Shown: positions 34,306 to 42,722, counted from the first letter of the stretch. The stretch is DNA of 42,989 bases from CALZKI01 sp964567585 (GCA_964567585.1 CAZMND010000010.1:1-42989), one strand, 5' to 3'. The notes: generated by a model from the letters alone, not told the origin. A program made the numbers and translations.

Positions 34306-34340
34306 GTCGCAAGGGGTTGCCCTTTCGCAAGGGGAATGCC
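34306..34340 (+). promoter_or_regulatory. Repeat-containing 5' leader of the cold-shock gene
   Basis: Two adjacent copies of TCGCAAGGGG(T/A)-TGCC, which can pair (AAGGG with CCCTT) in alternate ways. A structured leader fits the RNA-based temperature control known for cspA-type genes. Confidence 0.5.
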
Positions 34341-34372
34341 TTTCAGTCATATTTTTATGGAGGTATCTTGAT

Positions 34373-34576
34373 ATGAACAAAGGTACAGTAAAATGGTTTA
34401 ACAACCAAAAAGGTTACGGATTCATCACAGATGCTGAATCAGGCAAAGATGTATTCGTTCACTACTCAGGATTAAACATGGATGGATTCAAAACTGTAGA
34501 AGAAAATACAGAAGTAGAATTCGAAATCGTTGATGGTGACAAGGGTCCTCAGGCTGTTAACGTAACAAAGTTATAA
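34373..34576 (+). CDS. cspA: Cold-shock protein (CspA family)
   Basis: A 67-residue cold-shock domain protein with RNP1 KGYGFIT and RNP2-like VFVHYSGL, complete and of standard length. It binds single-stranded nucleic acid and melts RNA structure. The ATG at 34373 follows a perfect GGAGGT (34359-34364). A longer open frame from 34304 runs through the leader and is not supported. Monocistronic, with a terminator hairpin at 34686-34715. Confidence 0.96.
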   Translation: MNKGTVKWFNNQKGYGFITDAESGKDVFVHYSGLNMDGFKTVEENTEVEFEIVDGDKGPQAVNVTKL

Positions 34577-34685
34577 TCAATTTATGATTATAACATCTAA
34601 TCCGTTACACGATGTTCCTTTTTAAATATAAACTGACTTAGCTTTTATTTGAACTCGCAATATTGTAAAACAGATTAAAATGAAA

Positions 34686-34722
34686 TAGGCGTGCTAACTT
34701 ATGTTAGCGCGCCTATGTTATT
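34686..34722 (+). terminator. Strong hairpin downstream of cspA
   Basis: A 13-bp stem with one G-U pair (TAGGCGTGCTAAC with GTTAGCGCGCCTA, 4-base loop) followed by TGTTATTTTTC. It lies 109 bp after the cspA stop; a weaker AACATC/GATGTT stem with CCTTTTT is closer. Confidence 0.7.
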
Positions 34723-34753
34723 TTTCAAAACAGAATGTTTGTTAAAACGAGTT

Positions 34754-35029
34754 GCTTCCGACGAGAGAATTTAATTCAAAGATTTAGTCGGGGCCAGAAG
34801 ACCTGTGCTTCCGACTAGTGAATTTAATTCAAAGACTTAGTCGGGGCCAGAAGACCTCTGCTTCCGACTAGTGAATTTAATTCAAAGATTTAGTCGGGGC
34901 CAGAAGACCTGTGCTTCCGACCAGTGAATTTAATTCAAACACTTAGTCGGGGCCAGAAGACCTGTGCTTCCGACCAGAGAATTTAATTCAAAGACTTAGT
35001 CGGGGCCAGAAGACCTCTGCTTCCGACTA
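34754..35029. repeat. Array of five 53-bp tandem repeats plus partial sixth, each with a nested hairpin
   Basis: Units start at 34754, 34807, 34860, 34913 and 34966, exactly 53 bp apart, with a partial unit at 35019. Each reads GCTTCCGAC-TAGTGAATTTAATTC-AAAGATTTAGTCGG-GGCCAGAAGACCTSTG with a few substitutions. CCGACTA pairs with TAGTCGG, and GAATTTAATTC is an inner palindrome. 53 is not a multiple of 3, so the array cannot code in one frame. The rest of the gap is AT-rich. It repeats CCGACT/AGTCGG arms at 35076-35081, 35104-35109 and 35129-35134 next to lepB. I see no gene in 34577-35170. Confidence 0.92.
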
Positions 35030-35075
35030 AACCAATTAAAAACTTGATTTAATATGTAATAAAAAGAAAAATTCC

Positions 35076-35134
35076 CCGACTCAATCAATAAAAGACTCTT
35101 GGAAGTCGGTATGTATATAAAAAAACACCCGACT
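35076..35134 (-). terminator. Possible lepB terminator built from the same CCGACT/AGTCGG arms
   Basis: Arms at 35076-35081, 35104-35109 and 35129-35134 allow alternative short stems with U-rich stretches on the minus strand (GTGTTTTTTTA and GGAATTTTTC). The arms match those of the 53-bp repeats. Confidence 0.45.
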
Positions 35135-35170
35135 AGATAAATAGAACCGCTAATCAGTTGAGTTTTTTGC

Positions 35171-35602
35171 TTATAGATGAAAAATTCCGGTTATAATTGC
35201 CTTTACAATTTCTAAAATGCCATCCTTTGAAAGGTCGCATACAACAACTCCTACTAAACGCTCCTTATCAATTTCTCCACAATAACGGGAGTCATAAGAA
35301 TGTTCTGAGTTGTCACCTAATACATAATAACCATCTGTGGAATATTCTGCATAATATCTTTTTACGATTTGTGTAGCACTGTTTTCCCATCCCTTCATAT
35401 CGGCTGTATCAAGAATCAGTACATCACCATCTTCTGGAATCACAGTAAAATTAACCAGTAATAAATCACCATCTTTAAATGTTGGCTCCATGGATTTTCC
35501 ACTAGTCTCAGTAAGTCCGAAAGTTATTAAAATCATTGCTGCCAATACTAAAACAATTCCAATCGGTAAATCGTGTGTTAAGAATCTCTTCGTAAAAATC
35601 AC
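35171..35602 (-). CDS. lepB: Signal peptidase I (short form)
   Basis: A 143-residue S26 protease with one N-terminal membrane helix (12-31). Catalytic Ser37 is in SGKSMEPTF and the Lys is K81 in QIVKRYYA. The C-terminal box GDNSEHSYDSRYCG is intact. It removes signal peptides outside the membrane. It is shorter than E. coli LepB, as usual in Firmicutes. It is 7 bp after hisA, so probably co-transcribed. Confidence 0.93.
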   Translation of the reverse strand: MIFTKRFLTHDLPIGIVLVLAAMILITFGLTETSGKSMEPTFKDGDLLLVNFTVIPEDGDVLILDTADMKGWENSATQIVKRYYAEYSTDGYYVLGDNSEHSYDSRYCGEIDKERLVGVVVCDLSKDGILEIVKAIITGIFHL

Positions 35603-35609
35603 CTCATTT

Positions 35610-36383
35610 TTATCGCATTAATTGCACCAGTTTCTCAAACTCCAAACTTCCCCCAAACAAATCCAGTGCACTTCCTACCGTCACATGAATCTTTCCTTGC
35701 CCGAGTCGACCTACCGTCTCAATATCTTCGTATGTGTGGATTCCGCCGGCATAGGTTATCGGTAGACCATCCCAGTTCCCCAGATAAGCAATCAATGCTG
35801 TATCTATGCCCTGCTGTTTTCCTTCCACATCCACCGCATGAATCAAAAATTCACTACAATATGCGGACAATTCGTTTAAAACTTCATATGTCACTTCCAC
35901 ATTGGTAAACTTCTGCCATCTGTCTGTCACAATGTAGTACTTGCCTTCTTTTTTACGGCAGCTTAAATCCAGTACAATATGCTCTTTTCCAACGGCCGCT
36001 ATGAGTTTTTGTAGATTGTCGTATTGGATTTCTCCGTCTTTAAATACATAGGACGTTACGATAACCTTGCCGGCACCATTCTCGATGTACTCAGCGGCAT
36101 TTTCTGCAGTTATGCCGCCGCCCACCTGAAGTGCTCCCGGATATGTACGAATTGCAAGCAATGCCTGTTCTTTGGTAGCCACGTAATATTCACTATCCGA
36201 AGCATTTAACATAATCACATGGGCACCTATCAAATTTTCTTTTTTATACAAATTGGCAAAATAAGAAGCATCAAACTCGGAAACAAAGTTCTCTCTCGCC
36301 TTGTTTCCTTCGTCCTTTAAAGAACCGCCTACAATCTGTTTTACTTTGCCGTTATGAATATCTATACATGGTCTGAATTGCAT
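35610..36383 (-). CDS. hisA: HisA, eukaryotic (HIS6) type isomerase
   Basis: A 257-residue TIM barrel that isomerises ProFAR to PRFAR in histidine synthesis. The N-terminus FRPCIDIHNGKVKQIVGGSL is the form seen in fungal and plant HIS6/HISN3 rather than the usual bacterial HisA. LQVGGGIT and YAGGIHTYEDIE are the phosphate-binding loops. No other his gene is nearby. An extended -10 (TGTTACAAT) lies upstream of the start on the minus strand. The family is found in some clostridia. Confidence 0.9.
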   Translation of the reverse strand: MQFRPCIDIHNGKVKQIVGGSLKDEGNKARENFVSEFDASYFANLYKKENLIGAHVIMLNASDSEYYVATKEQALLAIRTYPGALQVGGGITAENAAEYIENGAGKVIVTSYVFKDGEIQYDNLQKLIAAVGKEHIVLDLSCRKKEGKYYIVTDRWQKFTNVEVTYEVLNELSAYCSEFLIHAVDVEGKQQGIDTALIAYLGNWDGLPITYAGGIHTYEDIETVGRLGQGKIHVTVGSALDLFGGSLEFEKLVQLMR

Positions 36384-36483
36384 GGTTTTTTCCTTTTTTT
36401 ACTTAGTTTTCTTAGATTTTTTTATTGTAACATATTTTCAATTTTTTAATAGTATATTTTTAATTTTCATGCACAAACTAGTT

Positions 36484-36512
36484 TTGAACGTAAAAAATTA
36501 CGTTTATATTAT
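36484..36512 (+). promoter_or_regulatory. Promoter of the small lipoprotein with a palindrome in the spacer
   Basis: TTGAAC (36484-36489), 17-bp spacer, TATTAT (36507-36512). AACGTAA-AAAA-TTACGTT (36487-36504) fills the spacer as a perfect inverted repeat, placed to block RNA polymerase. Confidence 0.65.
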
Positions 36513-36530
36513 CAAAAAAGGAGTGCAGTT

Positions 36531-36929
36531 ATGAAGGCTATGAAAAAAATCGTACTTGCATTGCTTGTTGTGTCTATGCTTACAACATTTACAGGTTGTA
36601 GAAGAAATGACGATAACGCAAACGACAATACAAACAATACTACAAACGGTACTGACAACAACGGTACAAACAACAATAACGATACTGTTACCCCTGACAA
36701 TCCGGTAGAGCCTGACTATATGGATACAACTCCTGATGACACAATGAATAATCAGGACGACGGCACAATTATGGATGATACAGGAAACATTATTGACGAT
36801 GCCGGAAATGCCATTGAAGACACAGGCGATGCCATTGATAACGTTTTGGATGACGTAACAAACGGTGTCGAAGGCGGTGCCACAGGGAACCCAAACACAA
36901 CAAATCAAAACGCCTCTCCAACAAGATAG
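36531..36929 (+). CDS. Small Asn/Asp/Thr-rich lipoprotein
   Basis: A 132-residue protein with a signal peptide and lipobox TFTGC (Cys23). The mature part is low-complexity Asn/Asp/Thr/Gly with loose repeats (NIIDDAGNAIEDTGDAID). I do not recognise a domain; acidic repeats of this type are common in secreted clostridial proteins. The ATG at 36531 follows GGAG (36520-36523). It has its own promoter and a terminator at 36949-36995, so it is a single gene. Confidence 0.8.
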   Translation: MKAMKKIVLALLVVSMLTTFTGCRRNDDNANDNTNNTTNGTDNNGTNNNNDTVTPDNPVEPDYMDTTPDDTMNNQDDGTIMDDTGNIIDDAGNAIEDTGDAIDNVLDDVTNGVEGGATGNPNTTNQNASPTR

Positions 36930-36948
36930 TTGGCATAAAGGCAAACGA

Positions 36949-36995
36949 AAGGAGCTACTATTCACAGTCAAATCTATGATAGTAACTCCTTTTTT
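36949..36995. terminator. Bidirectional terminator between lipoprotein gene and fbp
   Basis: AAGGAG (36949-36954) pairs with CTCCTT (36986-36991) and TACTAT with ATAGTA, with one mismatch between. T-run at 36990-36995 on the plus strand. Confidence 0.8.
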
Positions 36996-37002
36996 CTTAA
37001 AA

Positions 37003-38961
37003 TTATACTGTTTTTTCTACAATCAGACCTTCGCGATATGCTTTCAGCAACGCCTCCAACTGCGCGATGCTCTGCTTAATTTCGGTTCCGATATCCGTAT
37101 CTTCTACCCTTTTACGAATCAGATATTTTTCTACGGAAATGTAATCCGAAATAATGTCTGTCTCTTTCAAAATAGCCGCCTCACTGGACTCAAACGCCTC
37201 GTGAGCAACCAAATGCATTCCGCGGGAACTGGATACAAGCGTGTAGCCTGCGATACCTGTTTTTCCCTGATATGCACGCGAAAAACCGCCGTCAATAATA
37301 AGAAGCTTTCCGCCACATTTTATCGGTGACTCGCCGTTCTTTTGCTCCACCGGAACATGACCGTTGACAATGTGTGAATTGTCAGCAGAAAGGCCAAACT
37401 CTTCCAAAATACGGTTAATAACCTGCTCGTTGTCCAATAAGGAATAATAAGTGTTCTTCGTTTCCTTGTGAGTGGTCTTATCCTCGATAAAATAACGTTC
37501 AAAGGTGGTCATTTTATCTTTTCCGAAAACAGGCGAATTTTGGTTACACCAGATATACCACATAATATCCTGGCCGATTTGCTTCTCTTCGCTTCCGTTT
37601 TCTGCAATAAAACCTCTTCTTGCATAAAATTCCAAAATATCATATAAGGCTTTTCCGCTGTAGGATTTCCCAAACAGCTCCACCTTTTTAAACTCACCGT
37701 TTTCATCCAAAGGAACACAGCCGTGGTATAAAAGATTGGAATTGTATGTCTTGTAAAGGCCACCCTTTAAAAATATAAAACGAATGTGTTTTTGAAGTTT
37801 TTCGCACTTGGTAAATGCGTGCACCAGACGCTCCACAACCTTCTCTTCTTCCGGTGTGAGCTTGTATGGGTCTCTCGGATCGATAGTCGGGAAATCCGTA
37901 TCCTTCATCGGATATTCCACGCCTTCTACCACTACCGTACCATTTTCCAAGTCAATTTTGTCAAGAAGAAGCCTTTCCTCCATGGCAAATTCCGGCCGAC
38001 GCTTAATCAGCTGCCCTTCCAGTTTGAACTGTATAATGGCGATTGCTTTGTGCATCTTCATATCCATAGCCAAGTCGTTGGTGTTATAATTTTCATCAAA
38101 TTTTATTTTAAAACAACTACAGTCAGAATTCATATAAGTATCCAGGGCAAAGGTTGCCAATGGAATTAAGTTGATTCCGTAGCCATCCTCTAACGTGTCA
38201 AGATTGCCATATCTTGCCGCAATACGAAGCACATTGGCAATACAAGCCGGGCTTCCGCTGGCAGCGCCCATCCAGACCACATCATGATTGCCCCACTGGA
38301 CATCCACGGAATGGTAGTTACAAAGAGTATCCATAATAATCTGTGGTCCCGGACCTCTGTCAAAAATATCGCCCACAATATGTAAATGGTCGATAACCAG
38401 TCTCTGAATCAGATTACTGAGGGCAATGATAAATTCCGGTGCTCTACCAATATGAATAATCGTCTGGATAATTCCGTTGTAGTACGCCTCTTTGTTTTGC
38501 ACCTCGGCTTTTTCCGTAATCAGTTCCTCAATAACATAGGCAAAATCCTTAGGCAGTGCCTTTCTTACCTTGGAACGGGTGTATTTGGAAGAAACCCTTT
38601 TGGTAATCTGTACCAAACGGTGCAAGGTGATTTTATAAAAATCATCCAAATTCTCTTCTTCTTTTAAGGCAATATCCAGTTTTTCCTTCGGATAATAAAT
38701 AAGGGTTGCAAGGCTTCGTTTATCCTTGTCGCTTAGCGTATTCCCGAACTCTTCATCAATTTTGTTGCGAACAGACCCCGAGCCGTTTTTTAACACGTGG
38801 TTAAACTGCTCACTTTCGCCGTGAATATCCGTCAAAAAGTGTTCTGTGCCCTTTGGCAGATTCAAAATCGCCTGTAAGTTAATGATTTCCGTACTTGCCG
38901 CTGCAATGGTCGGATATTGTTTTGCCAAGCTTTTTAAAAATACTAATTCAGTATTGTTCAT
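37003..38961 (-). CDS. fbp: Class III fructose-1,6-bisphosphatase
   Basis: A 652-residue enzyme that hydrolyses fructose-1,6-bisphosphate to fructose-6-phosphate in gluconeogenesis. The metallophosphoesterase motifs are DIHGESEQF, GDIFDRGPGPQ and WGNHDVVWMGAASGS, and the length fits the Firmicutes-specific class III. The ATG at 38961 follows a GGG(T)GA-like site, 5 bp after dapB. The order dapB-fbp places it with fruK upstream; both act on fructose phosphates. Confidence 0.95.
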   Translation of the reverse strand: MNNTELVFLKSLAKQYPTIAAASTEIINLQAILNLPKGTEHFLTDIHGESEQFNHVLKNGSGSVRNKIDEEFGNTLSDKDKRSLATLIYYPKEKLDIALKEEENLDDFYKITLHRLVQITKRVSSKYTRSKVRKALPKDFAYVIEELITEKAEVQNKEAYYNGIIQTIIHIGRAPEFIIALSNLIQRLVIDHLHIVGDIFDRGPGPQIIMDTLCNYHSVDVQWGNHDVVWMGAASGSPACIANVLRIAARYGNLDTLEDGYGINLIPLATFALDTYMNSDCSCFKIKFDENYNTNDLAMDMKMHKAIAIIQFKLEGQLIKRRPEFAMEERLLLDKIDLENGTVVVEGVEYPMKDTDFPTIDPRDPYKLTPEEEKVVERLVHAFTKCEKLQKHIRFIFLKGGLYKTYNSNLLYHGCVPLDENGEFKKVELFGKSYSGKALYDILEFYARRGFIAENGSEEKQIGQDIMWYIWCNQNSPVFGKDKMTTFERYFIEDKTTHKETKNTYYSLLDNEQVINRILEEFGLSADNSHIVNGHVPVEQKNGESPIKCGGKLLIIDGGFSRAYQGKTGIAGYTLVSSSRGMHLVAHEAFESSEAAILKETDIISDYISVEKYLIRKRVEDTDIGTEIKQSIAQLEALLKAYREGLIVEKTV

Positions 38962-38966
38962 ACAAA

Positions 38967-39722
38967 TCACCCGATTACGTCGCTCATATCGTACATTCCG
39001 GCTTCTTTTCCGGCAAGGAATTTGGCCGCCTGAATAGCTCCTTTTGCGAAAACTGCTTTAGAGTATGCTCTGTGATTGAAAGTAATCACTTCGTCTTCCC
39101 CTGCAAAAATCACGTCGTGGTCACCTACAATTGTACCGCCACGAACTGCCGAAATACCGATTTCATTTGTTTTTCTCTTTTCTCTTGTCTGACTTCTGTC
39201 ATACACGTATTCGTATGTATTATTTAATTCATCGTTGATGGAATCTGCCAACGCAAGGGCTGTACCACTTGGAGCGTCCACCTTTAAGTTGTGATGTTTT
39301 TCTACGATTTCGATGTCAAAACCGGCAGGAGCCAAAATCGCTGTAGCTTCTTTTACCAGCTTTAAAAGCATATTGATACCAAGTGACATATTCGCTGATT
39401 TAAGAACTGCCACTTTCTGTGACGCATCAGACACTTTCTGAAGCTGTTCTTCTGAAAGGCCTGTAGTACAAAGAACTACCGGAACCTGTTTTTCCACGCA
39501 GTAATCAAGAAGCGCATCTACCGCCTTTGCAATGGAAAAATCGATGATTACATCTGCGTCCACGGTACATTCTGTGATGGATGAAAATACCGGAAACGGA
39601 TTCTTTCCTTCATCAAATGCATCAATTCCTGCTACTACCTGTGCCTGTGTATCGTTTGCTAAAAGGTTTACAATGTTTTTTCCCATTTTACCATTGCAAC
39701 CGTGCATAATTACTCTAACCAT
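38967..39722 (-). CDS. dapB: 4-hydroxy-tetrahydrodipicolinate reductase
   Basis: A 251-residue NAD(P)H-dependent reductase of the lysine/diaminopimelate pathway. The nucleotide-binding GCNGKMGKN (8-16) and the catalytic EKHHNLKVDAPSGTA are intact. Diaminopimelate feeds peptidoglycan. It is followed by fbp with a 5-bp gap. dapA, the preceding step of the pathway, is nearby at 40824 but separated by fruK and a terminator. Confidence 0.96.
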   Translation of the reverse strand: MVRVIMHGCNGKMGKNIVNLLANDTQAQVVAGIDAFDEGKNPFPVFSSITECTVDADVIIDFSIAKAVDALLDYCVEKQVPVVLCTTGLSEEQLQKVSDASQKVAVLKSANMSLGINMLLKLVKEATAILAPAGFDIEIVEKHHNLKVDAPSGTALALADSINDELNNTYEYVYDRSQTREKRKTNEIGISAVRGGTIVGDHDVIFAGEDEVITFNHRAYSKAVFAKGAIQAAKFLAGKEAGMYDMSDVIG

Positions 39723-39803
39723 AATTGTAAGTCTCCTTTTATATCGTTCCTATCATCAAATCCGAAGCGTATCTTGTGAAACCGCTTCATCTTACATATT
39801 TTA

Positions 39804-40706
39804 TCACAAGATTTCTATCAGTGCATCAATTTCTTCTTTTGTGGCCAGATTTTTGGAAAATGCACTGGCACTTCCGGCCGCAATTCCACGCTTTAAGGCC
39901 CTTTCCATATCCGCGCCATTTACATACTCAGCCAGGAAACCTGCCACCATGGAATCCCCTGCGCCGACTGTATTGACCACTGCGCCTTTTGGAGCCTTTG
40001 CTTCATATACCGCTCCGCCATTTGTTAGAAGTATGGCACCATCGCCGCCTAGGGAAACCAGCACATTCCCGGCACCCATTTTTTGAACCTCCCCGGCAAG
40101 TCTTAAAACAGCTTCCCGGGTATCTGCCTTTATGTCAAAAAAACTTTCCAGTTCCTCTTTGTTTGGTTTAACAAGAAACGGTTTGAATGGCAGAACGTTC
40201 TTAAAATTCTCGCCTATGGTATCCACCACTATTTTCACATTCTTATCTTCTAAATGCTTCATAATCTCCGCATAAAAATGCCCACCAAGACCACTTGGAA
40301 CACTGCCTGACAAAATCAGATAATCACCCTCTGAAAGTTTATCAAGTTTCTCCATTAGAGCGTTTTGTTCCTCTTTTGACATCTCCGGTCCGTCAGCGTT
40401 TAACTCCGTTTCTGCCCCTGCAAGAACCTTTACGTTAATGCGGGTATCGCCCTGTTTTAACTTGAATGCATCATAGGTGATTTCTTTTTCCGAAAGCAGA
40501 CTTAAGAGTTTGTCGCCTGTAAAACCCGCCACCGGCAAAACCGCCACGTTTTCTACGCCAAGGCTTTTTAATACCCGAGACACATTAATGCCCTTTCCTC
40601 CGGGCAACAAATAGGTATTTTTGCTCCGATTCATTTTTCCAACCTTCAGTTTATCCATTTCCATCACATAGTCTAAAGATGGATTGATTGTAAGTGTGTA
40701 TATCAT
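39804..40706 (-). CDS. fruK: 1-phosphofructokinase (PfkB family)
   Basis: A 300-residue PfkB-type kinase that phosphorylates fructose-1-phosphate to the 1,6-bisphosphate, or a related tagatose-6-phosphate kinase. TLTINPSLDYVM, GGKGINVSRVL, GSVPSG and the anion-hole NTVGAGDSMVAGF with its catalytic Asp are clear. AGAGGG precedes the start. No FruA PTS gene is adjacent. The product is the substrate of the nearby Fbp. Confidence 0.9.
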   Translation of the reverse strand: MIYTLTINPSLDYVMEMDKLKVGKMNRSKNTYLLPGGKGINVSRVLKSLGVENVAVLPVAGFTGDKLLSLLSEKEITYDAFKLKQGDTRINVKVLAGAETELNADGPEMSKEEQNALMEKLDKLSEGDYLILSGSVPSGLGGHFYAEIMKHLEDKNVKIVVDTIGENFKNVLPFKPFLVKPNKEELESFFDIKADTREAVLRLAGEVQKMGAGNVLVSLGGDGAILLTNGGAVYEAKAPKGAVVNTVGAGDSMVAGFLAEYVNGADMERALKRGIAAGSASAFSKNLATKEEIDALIEIL

Positions 40707-40753
40707 ATGTTTCCCTCTTTATGTGCAATAGCGGCGGCACCTCATAATACAAA

Positions 40754-40780
40754 ACAGGCAATCCCTTTAGGAACTGCCTG
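40754..40780 (-). terminator. Terminator after dapA
   Basis: Minus strand: CAGGCA ... TGCCTG stem with inner CCT/AGG pairing, followed by TTTTGTATT. A perfect CCGCATATGCGG palindrome lies just before it at 40799-40810. Confidence 0.7.
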
Positions 40781-40823
40781 ATTTTCACCTTTGCCTAACC
40801 GCATATGCGGCTTTAATTCTATA

Positions 40824-41711
40824 TTATTTTAAGATACCAAAGTTTCTCATTTCTTTTTCAAGACGTGCGGCATTTTCCGGTTCCATTTCAGTAAGAGGTC
40901 TTCTCATCGGACCACATTCCATACCCATTAAATTGAGGGCTTTCTTTACCGGAATCGGATTTACTTCGCAGAATAAAGCTGAGATTAAGTTCTGAGCATT
41001 CAACTGGATTTCCAAACTGCCCTGTAAATCTCCATCAAAGAATTTCTGGCAAATATCGTGAGTTTCCTGTGGAGCAACGTTTGATAATACAGAGATTACA
41101 CCTTTTCCGCCAAGGGATAATAAAGGTACGATCTGATCATCATTTCCCGAATAAACATCTACTGTGCCCTTTGCCTGTGCCATCAATTCAACGATATGAC
41201 TGAAGTTGCCACTGGCTTCTTTTACACCTACAATGTTTTCTACATCGTTGCAAAGACTTACGATAGTCTCCGGTTTCATACCAACGCCCGTTCTACCCGG
41301 AATGTTGTATAAAATAATCGGAACCTTTACAGAATCTGCAATCATTTTGAAGTGCTCATATAAGCCCTTCTGAGTCGCTTTATTGTAATATGGTGTGACT
41401 ACCAAAAGACCGTCAACACCGTATTTCTCTGCTTCCTGTGAAAGATAGATAGCTGTTTCCGTACAATTAGAACCTGTACCTGCAATTACCGGAATACGGC
41501 CTGCAACCTTTTCCACACAAAACTTAATAACTGCCAAATGCTCTTCGTGAGATAATGTAGATGCTTCACCGGTTGTACCACAAACGATAATCGCATCAGT
41601 ATTGTTTGCAATCTGGAATTCAATTAAATTAGCAAAACTATCATAATTTACTTCTCCGTTGTCATAAAATGGTGTGACAATTGCAACACCTGCACCTGTA
41701 TAAATAGCCAT
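40824..41711 (-). CDS. dapA: 4-hydroxy-tetrahydrodipicolinate synthase
   Basis: A 295-residue class I aldolase that condenses pyruvate with aspartate semialdehyde. The Schiff-base Lys lies in VGVKEASGN, the Tyr in YNIPGRTG, and the carboxylate-binding CGTTGEASTLS is intact. Monocistronic, with promoter and terminator visible. Confidence 0.97.
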   Translation of the reverse strand: MAIYTGAGVAIVTPFYDNGEVNYDSFANLIEFQIANNTDAIIVCGTTGEASTLSHEEHLAVIKFCVEKVAGRIPVIAGTGSNCTETAIYLSQEAEKYGVDGLLVVTPYYNKATQKGLYEHFKMIADSVKVPIILYNIPGRTGVGMKPETIVSLCNDVENIVGVKEASGNFSHIVELMAQAKGTVDVYSGNDDQIVPLLSLGGKGVISVLSNVAPQETHDICQKFFDGDLQGSLEIQLNAQNLISALFCEVNPIPVKKALNLMGMECGPMRRPLTEMEPENAARLEKEMRNFGILK

Positions 41712-41770
41712 TGCTTTTATCCTCCTTAATGCTTTATCCTAAGCAAAAAAATTCTAAAACTTTGTGTTGT

Positions 41771-41799
41771 ATCATACCACATTCCTGTTTTTTTGGCAA
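41771..41799 (-). promoter_or_regulatory. Promoter of dapA
   Basis: Minus strand: TTGCCA (41794-41799), 17-bp spacer, TATGAT (41771-41776), 60 bp before the start codon. No lysine riboswitch-like structure fits in the short leader. Confidence 0.75.
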
Positions 41800-41817
41800 C
41801 TTATTATAGACATAAAA

Positions 41818-42483
41818 TTATTCCCAAGTTTCGATTCCATTTTCTTCCGACTCTGTGCCATCCAGCATTTCCAGCTTACTTACCGATACTTCAAAGGCAA
41901 TTCTTTTTTCCATAACATCTTCGGAAAGTTTTTTCACATATTCCCTGCTCTGGATACGTCCCCAAATTGCGCAACGCATTCCCACCTGGAATCTATTGGC
42001 AAATCTGGCATTTCTTCCCCAGCAGATACATGGAATGTAGTCTGATTTCCCGTATGGACGGTTTACCGCAAGGAGTAAATCTGCAATTTCCCTGCCCAGC
42101 GGTGTTTTACGATAAATAGGTTCTTTACAAATGTAACCATCCAGATAAATCTGATTGGTTTTGGCGCTCTCTTCAATTTCCGGTACAAATGTAATTTCTC
42201 TTGCAAATACGGAAAGCACCAACTTGTTTCTGTGTTCTTCATGCCTGTTGTACGAACGGAATTGCCCGGTCACCGCAACCTTGTAGCCCTTGTAATCCGC
42301 AGTCACATCGATTAGTCTTTCTGAAACCATAAGCGGAATCAAATCGGAAGATTCACTAAGCCTTTCTACCATGATGTCGACCATATAAAATCCCTCTCCG
42401 AAAATCTGGTGACTGAATTCAAAGTCGCTTACAATTGTTCCCATTACGGATACCTGGTTGTTTTCCATTACTTTTTCTGTCAT
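41818..42483 (-). CDS. SSB-like protein with two OB folds
   Basis: A 221-residue protein with two consecutive OB folds of the SSB/PriB type: residues ~8-100 (QVSVMGTIVSDFEF through LVLSVFAREI) and ~110-205 (NQIYLDGYICKEPIYR through SVSKLEML). The second has the classic SSB pattern TPLGREIADLLLAVNR and IPCICWGRNA. The acidic tail resembles the end of SSB but lacks a DDDIPF tip. It probably binds single-stranded DNA. GGGAG precedes the ATG. Another, standard SSB gene is expected elsewhere in the genome. Confidence 0.85.
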   Translation of the reverse strand: MTEKVMENNQVSVMGTIVSDFEFSHQIFGEGFYMVDIMVERLSESSDLIPLMVSERLIDVTADYKGYKVAVTGQFRSYNRHEEHRNKLVLSVFAREITFVPEIEESAKTNQIYLDGYICKEPIYRKTPLGREIADLLLAVNRPYGKSDYIPCICWGRNARFANRFQVGMRCAIWGRIQSREYVKKLSEDVMEKRIAFEVSVSKLEMLDGTESEENGIETWE

Positions 42484-42693
42484 TGTTTAGTTCTCCCTTC
42501 TTACACTAAGAATTTTTTCCTGTAATACATAACTACTATATTGGATTTTTCTTCCAATGAACACTATTTTTTATCGTCAAATATTCTTATATATACCAAT
42601 ATATCTACATTTCCTCTAAAAATCTACTATTATTTTTAGTTATTTTGCTTATATTTTGTCGAAATTTGTTTTTAAGACTGTGTTTTTGTTACG

Positions 42694-42722
42694 TTGCAAG
42701 GAAAAAATGCGGGTGTTATACT
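42694..42722 (+). promoter_or_regulatory. Promoter of typA
   Basis: TTGCAA (42694-42699), 17-bp spacer, TATACT (42717-42722). The leader has stems TATGTCC/GGACATA (42751-42757 with 42763-42769) and GTTTC/GAAAC. The remaining bases 42484-42693 are AT-rich, and I see no gene in them. Confidence 0.7.

Noticed and set aside
34754..35029. CRISPR array
   Set aside because: The whole 53-bp unit repeats with no variable spacers, and no cas genes are present.
36504..36971. Minus-strand gene opposite the small lipoprotein
   Set aside because: Its Val/Cys/Ile-rich protein is the mirror of an Asn/Asp/Thr repeat, and it lacks a ribosome binding site.
39764..39788. Terminator between fruK and dapB
   Set aside because: A 6-bp GAAGCG/CGCTTC stem with a long loop and no U-run; fruK-dapB-fbp may be one transcript.
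41712..41770. Lysine riboswitch ahead of dapA
   Set aside because: The leader from the promoter to the start is about 55 bases, too short for the ~170-base riboswitch, and no matching structure is visible.
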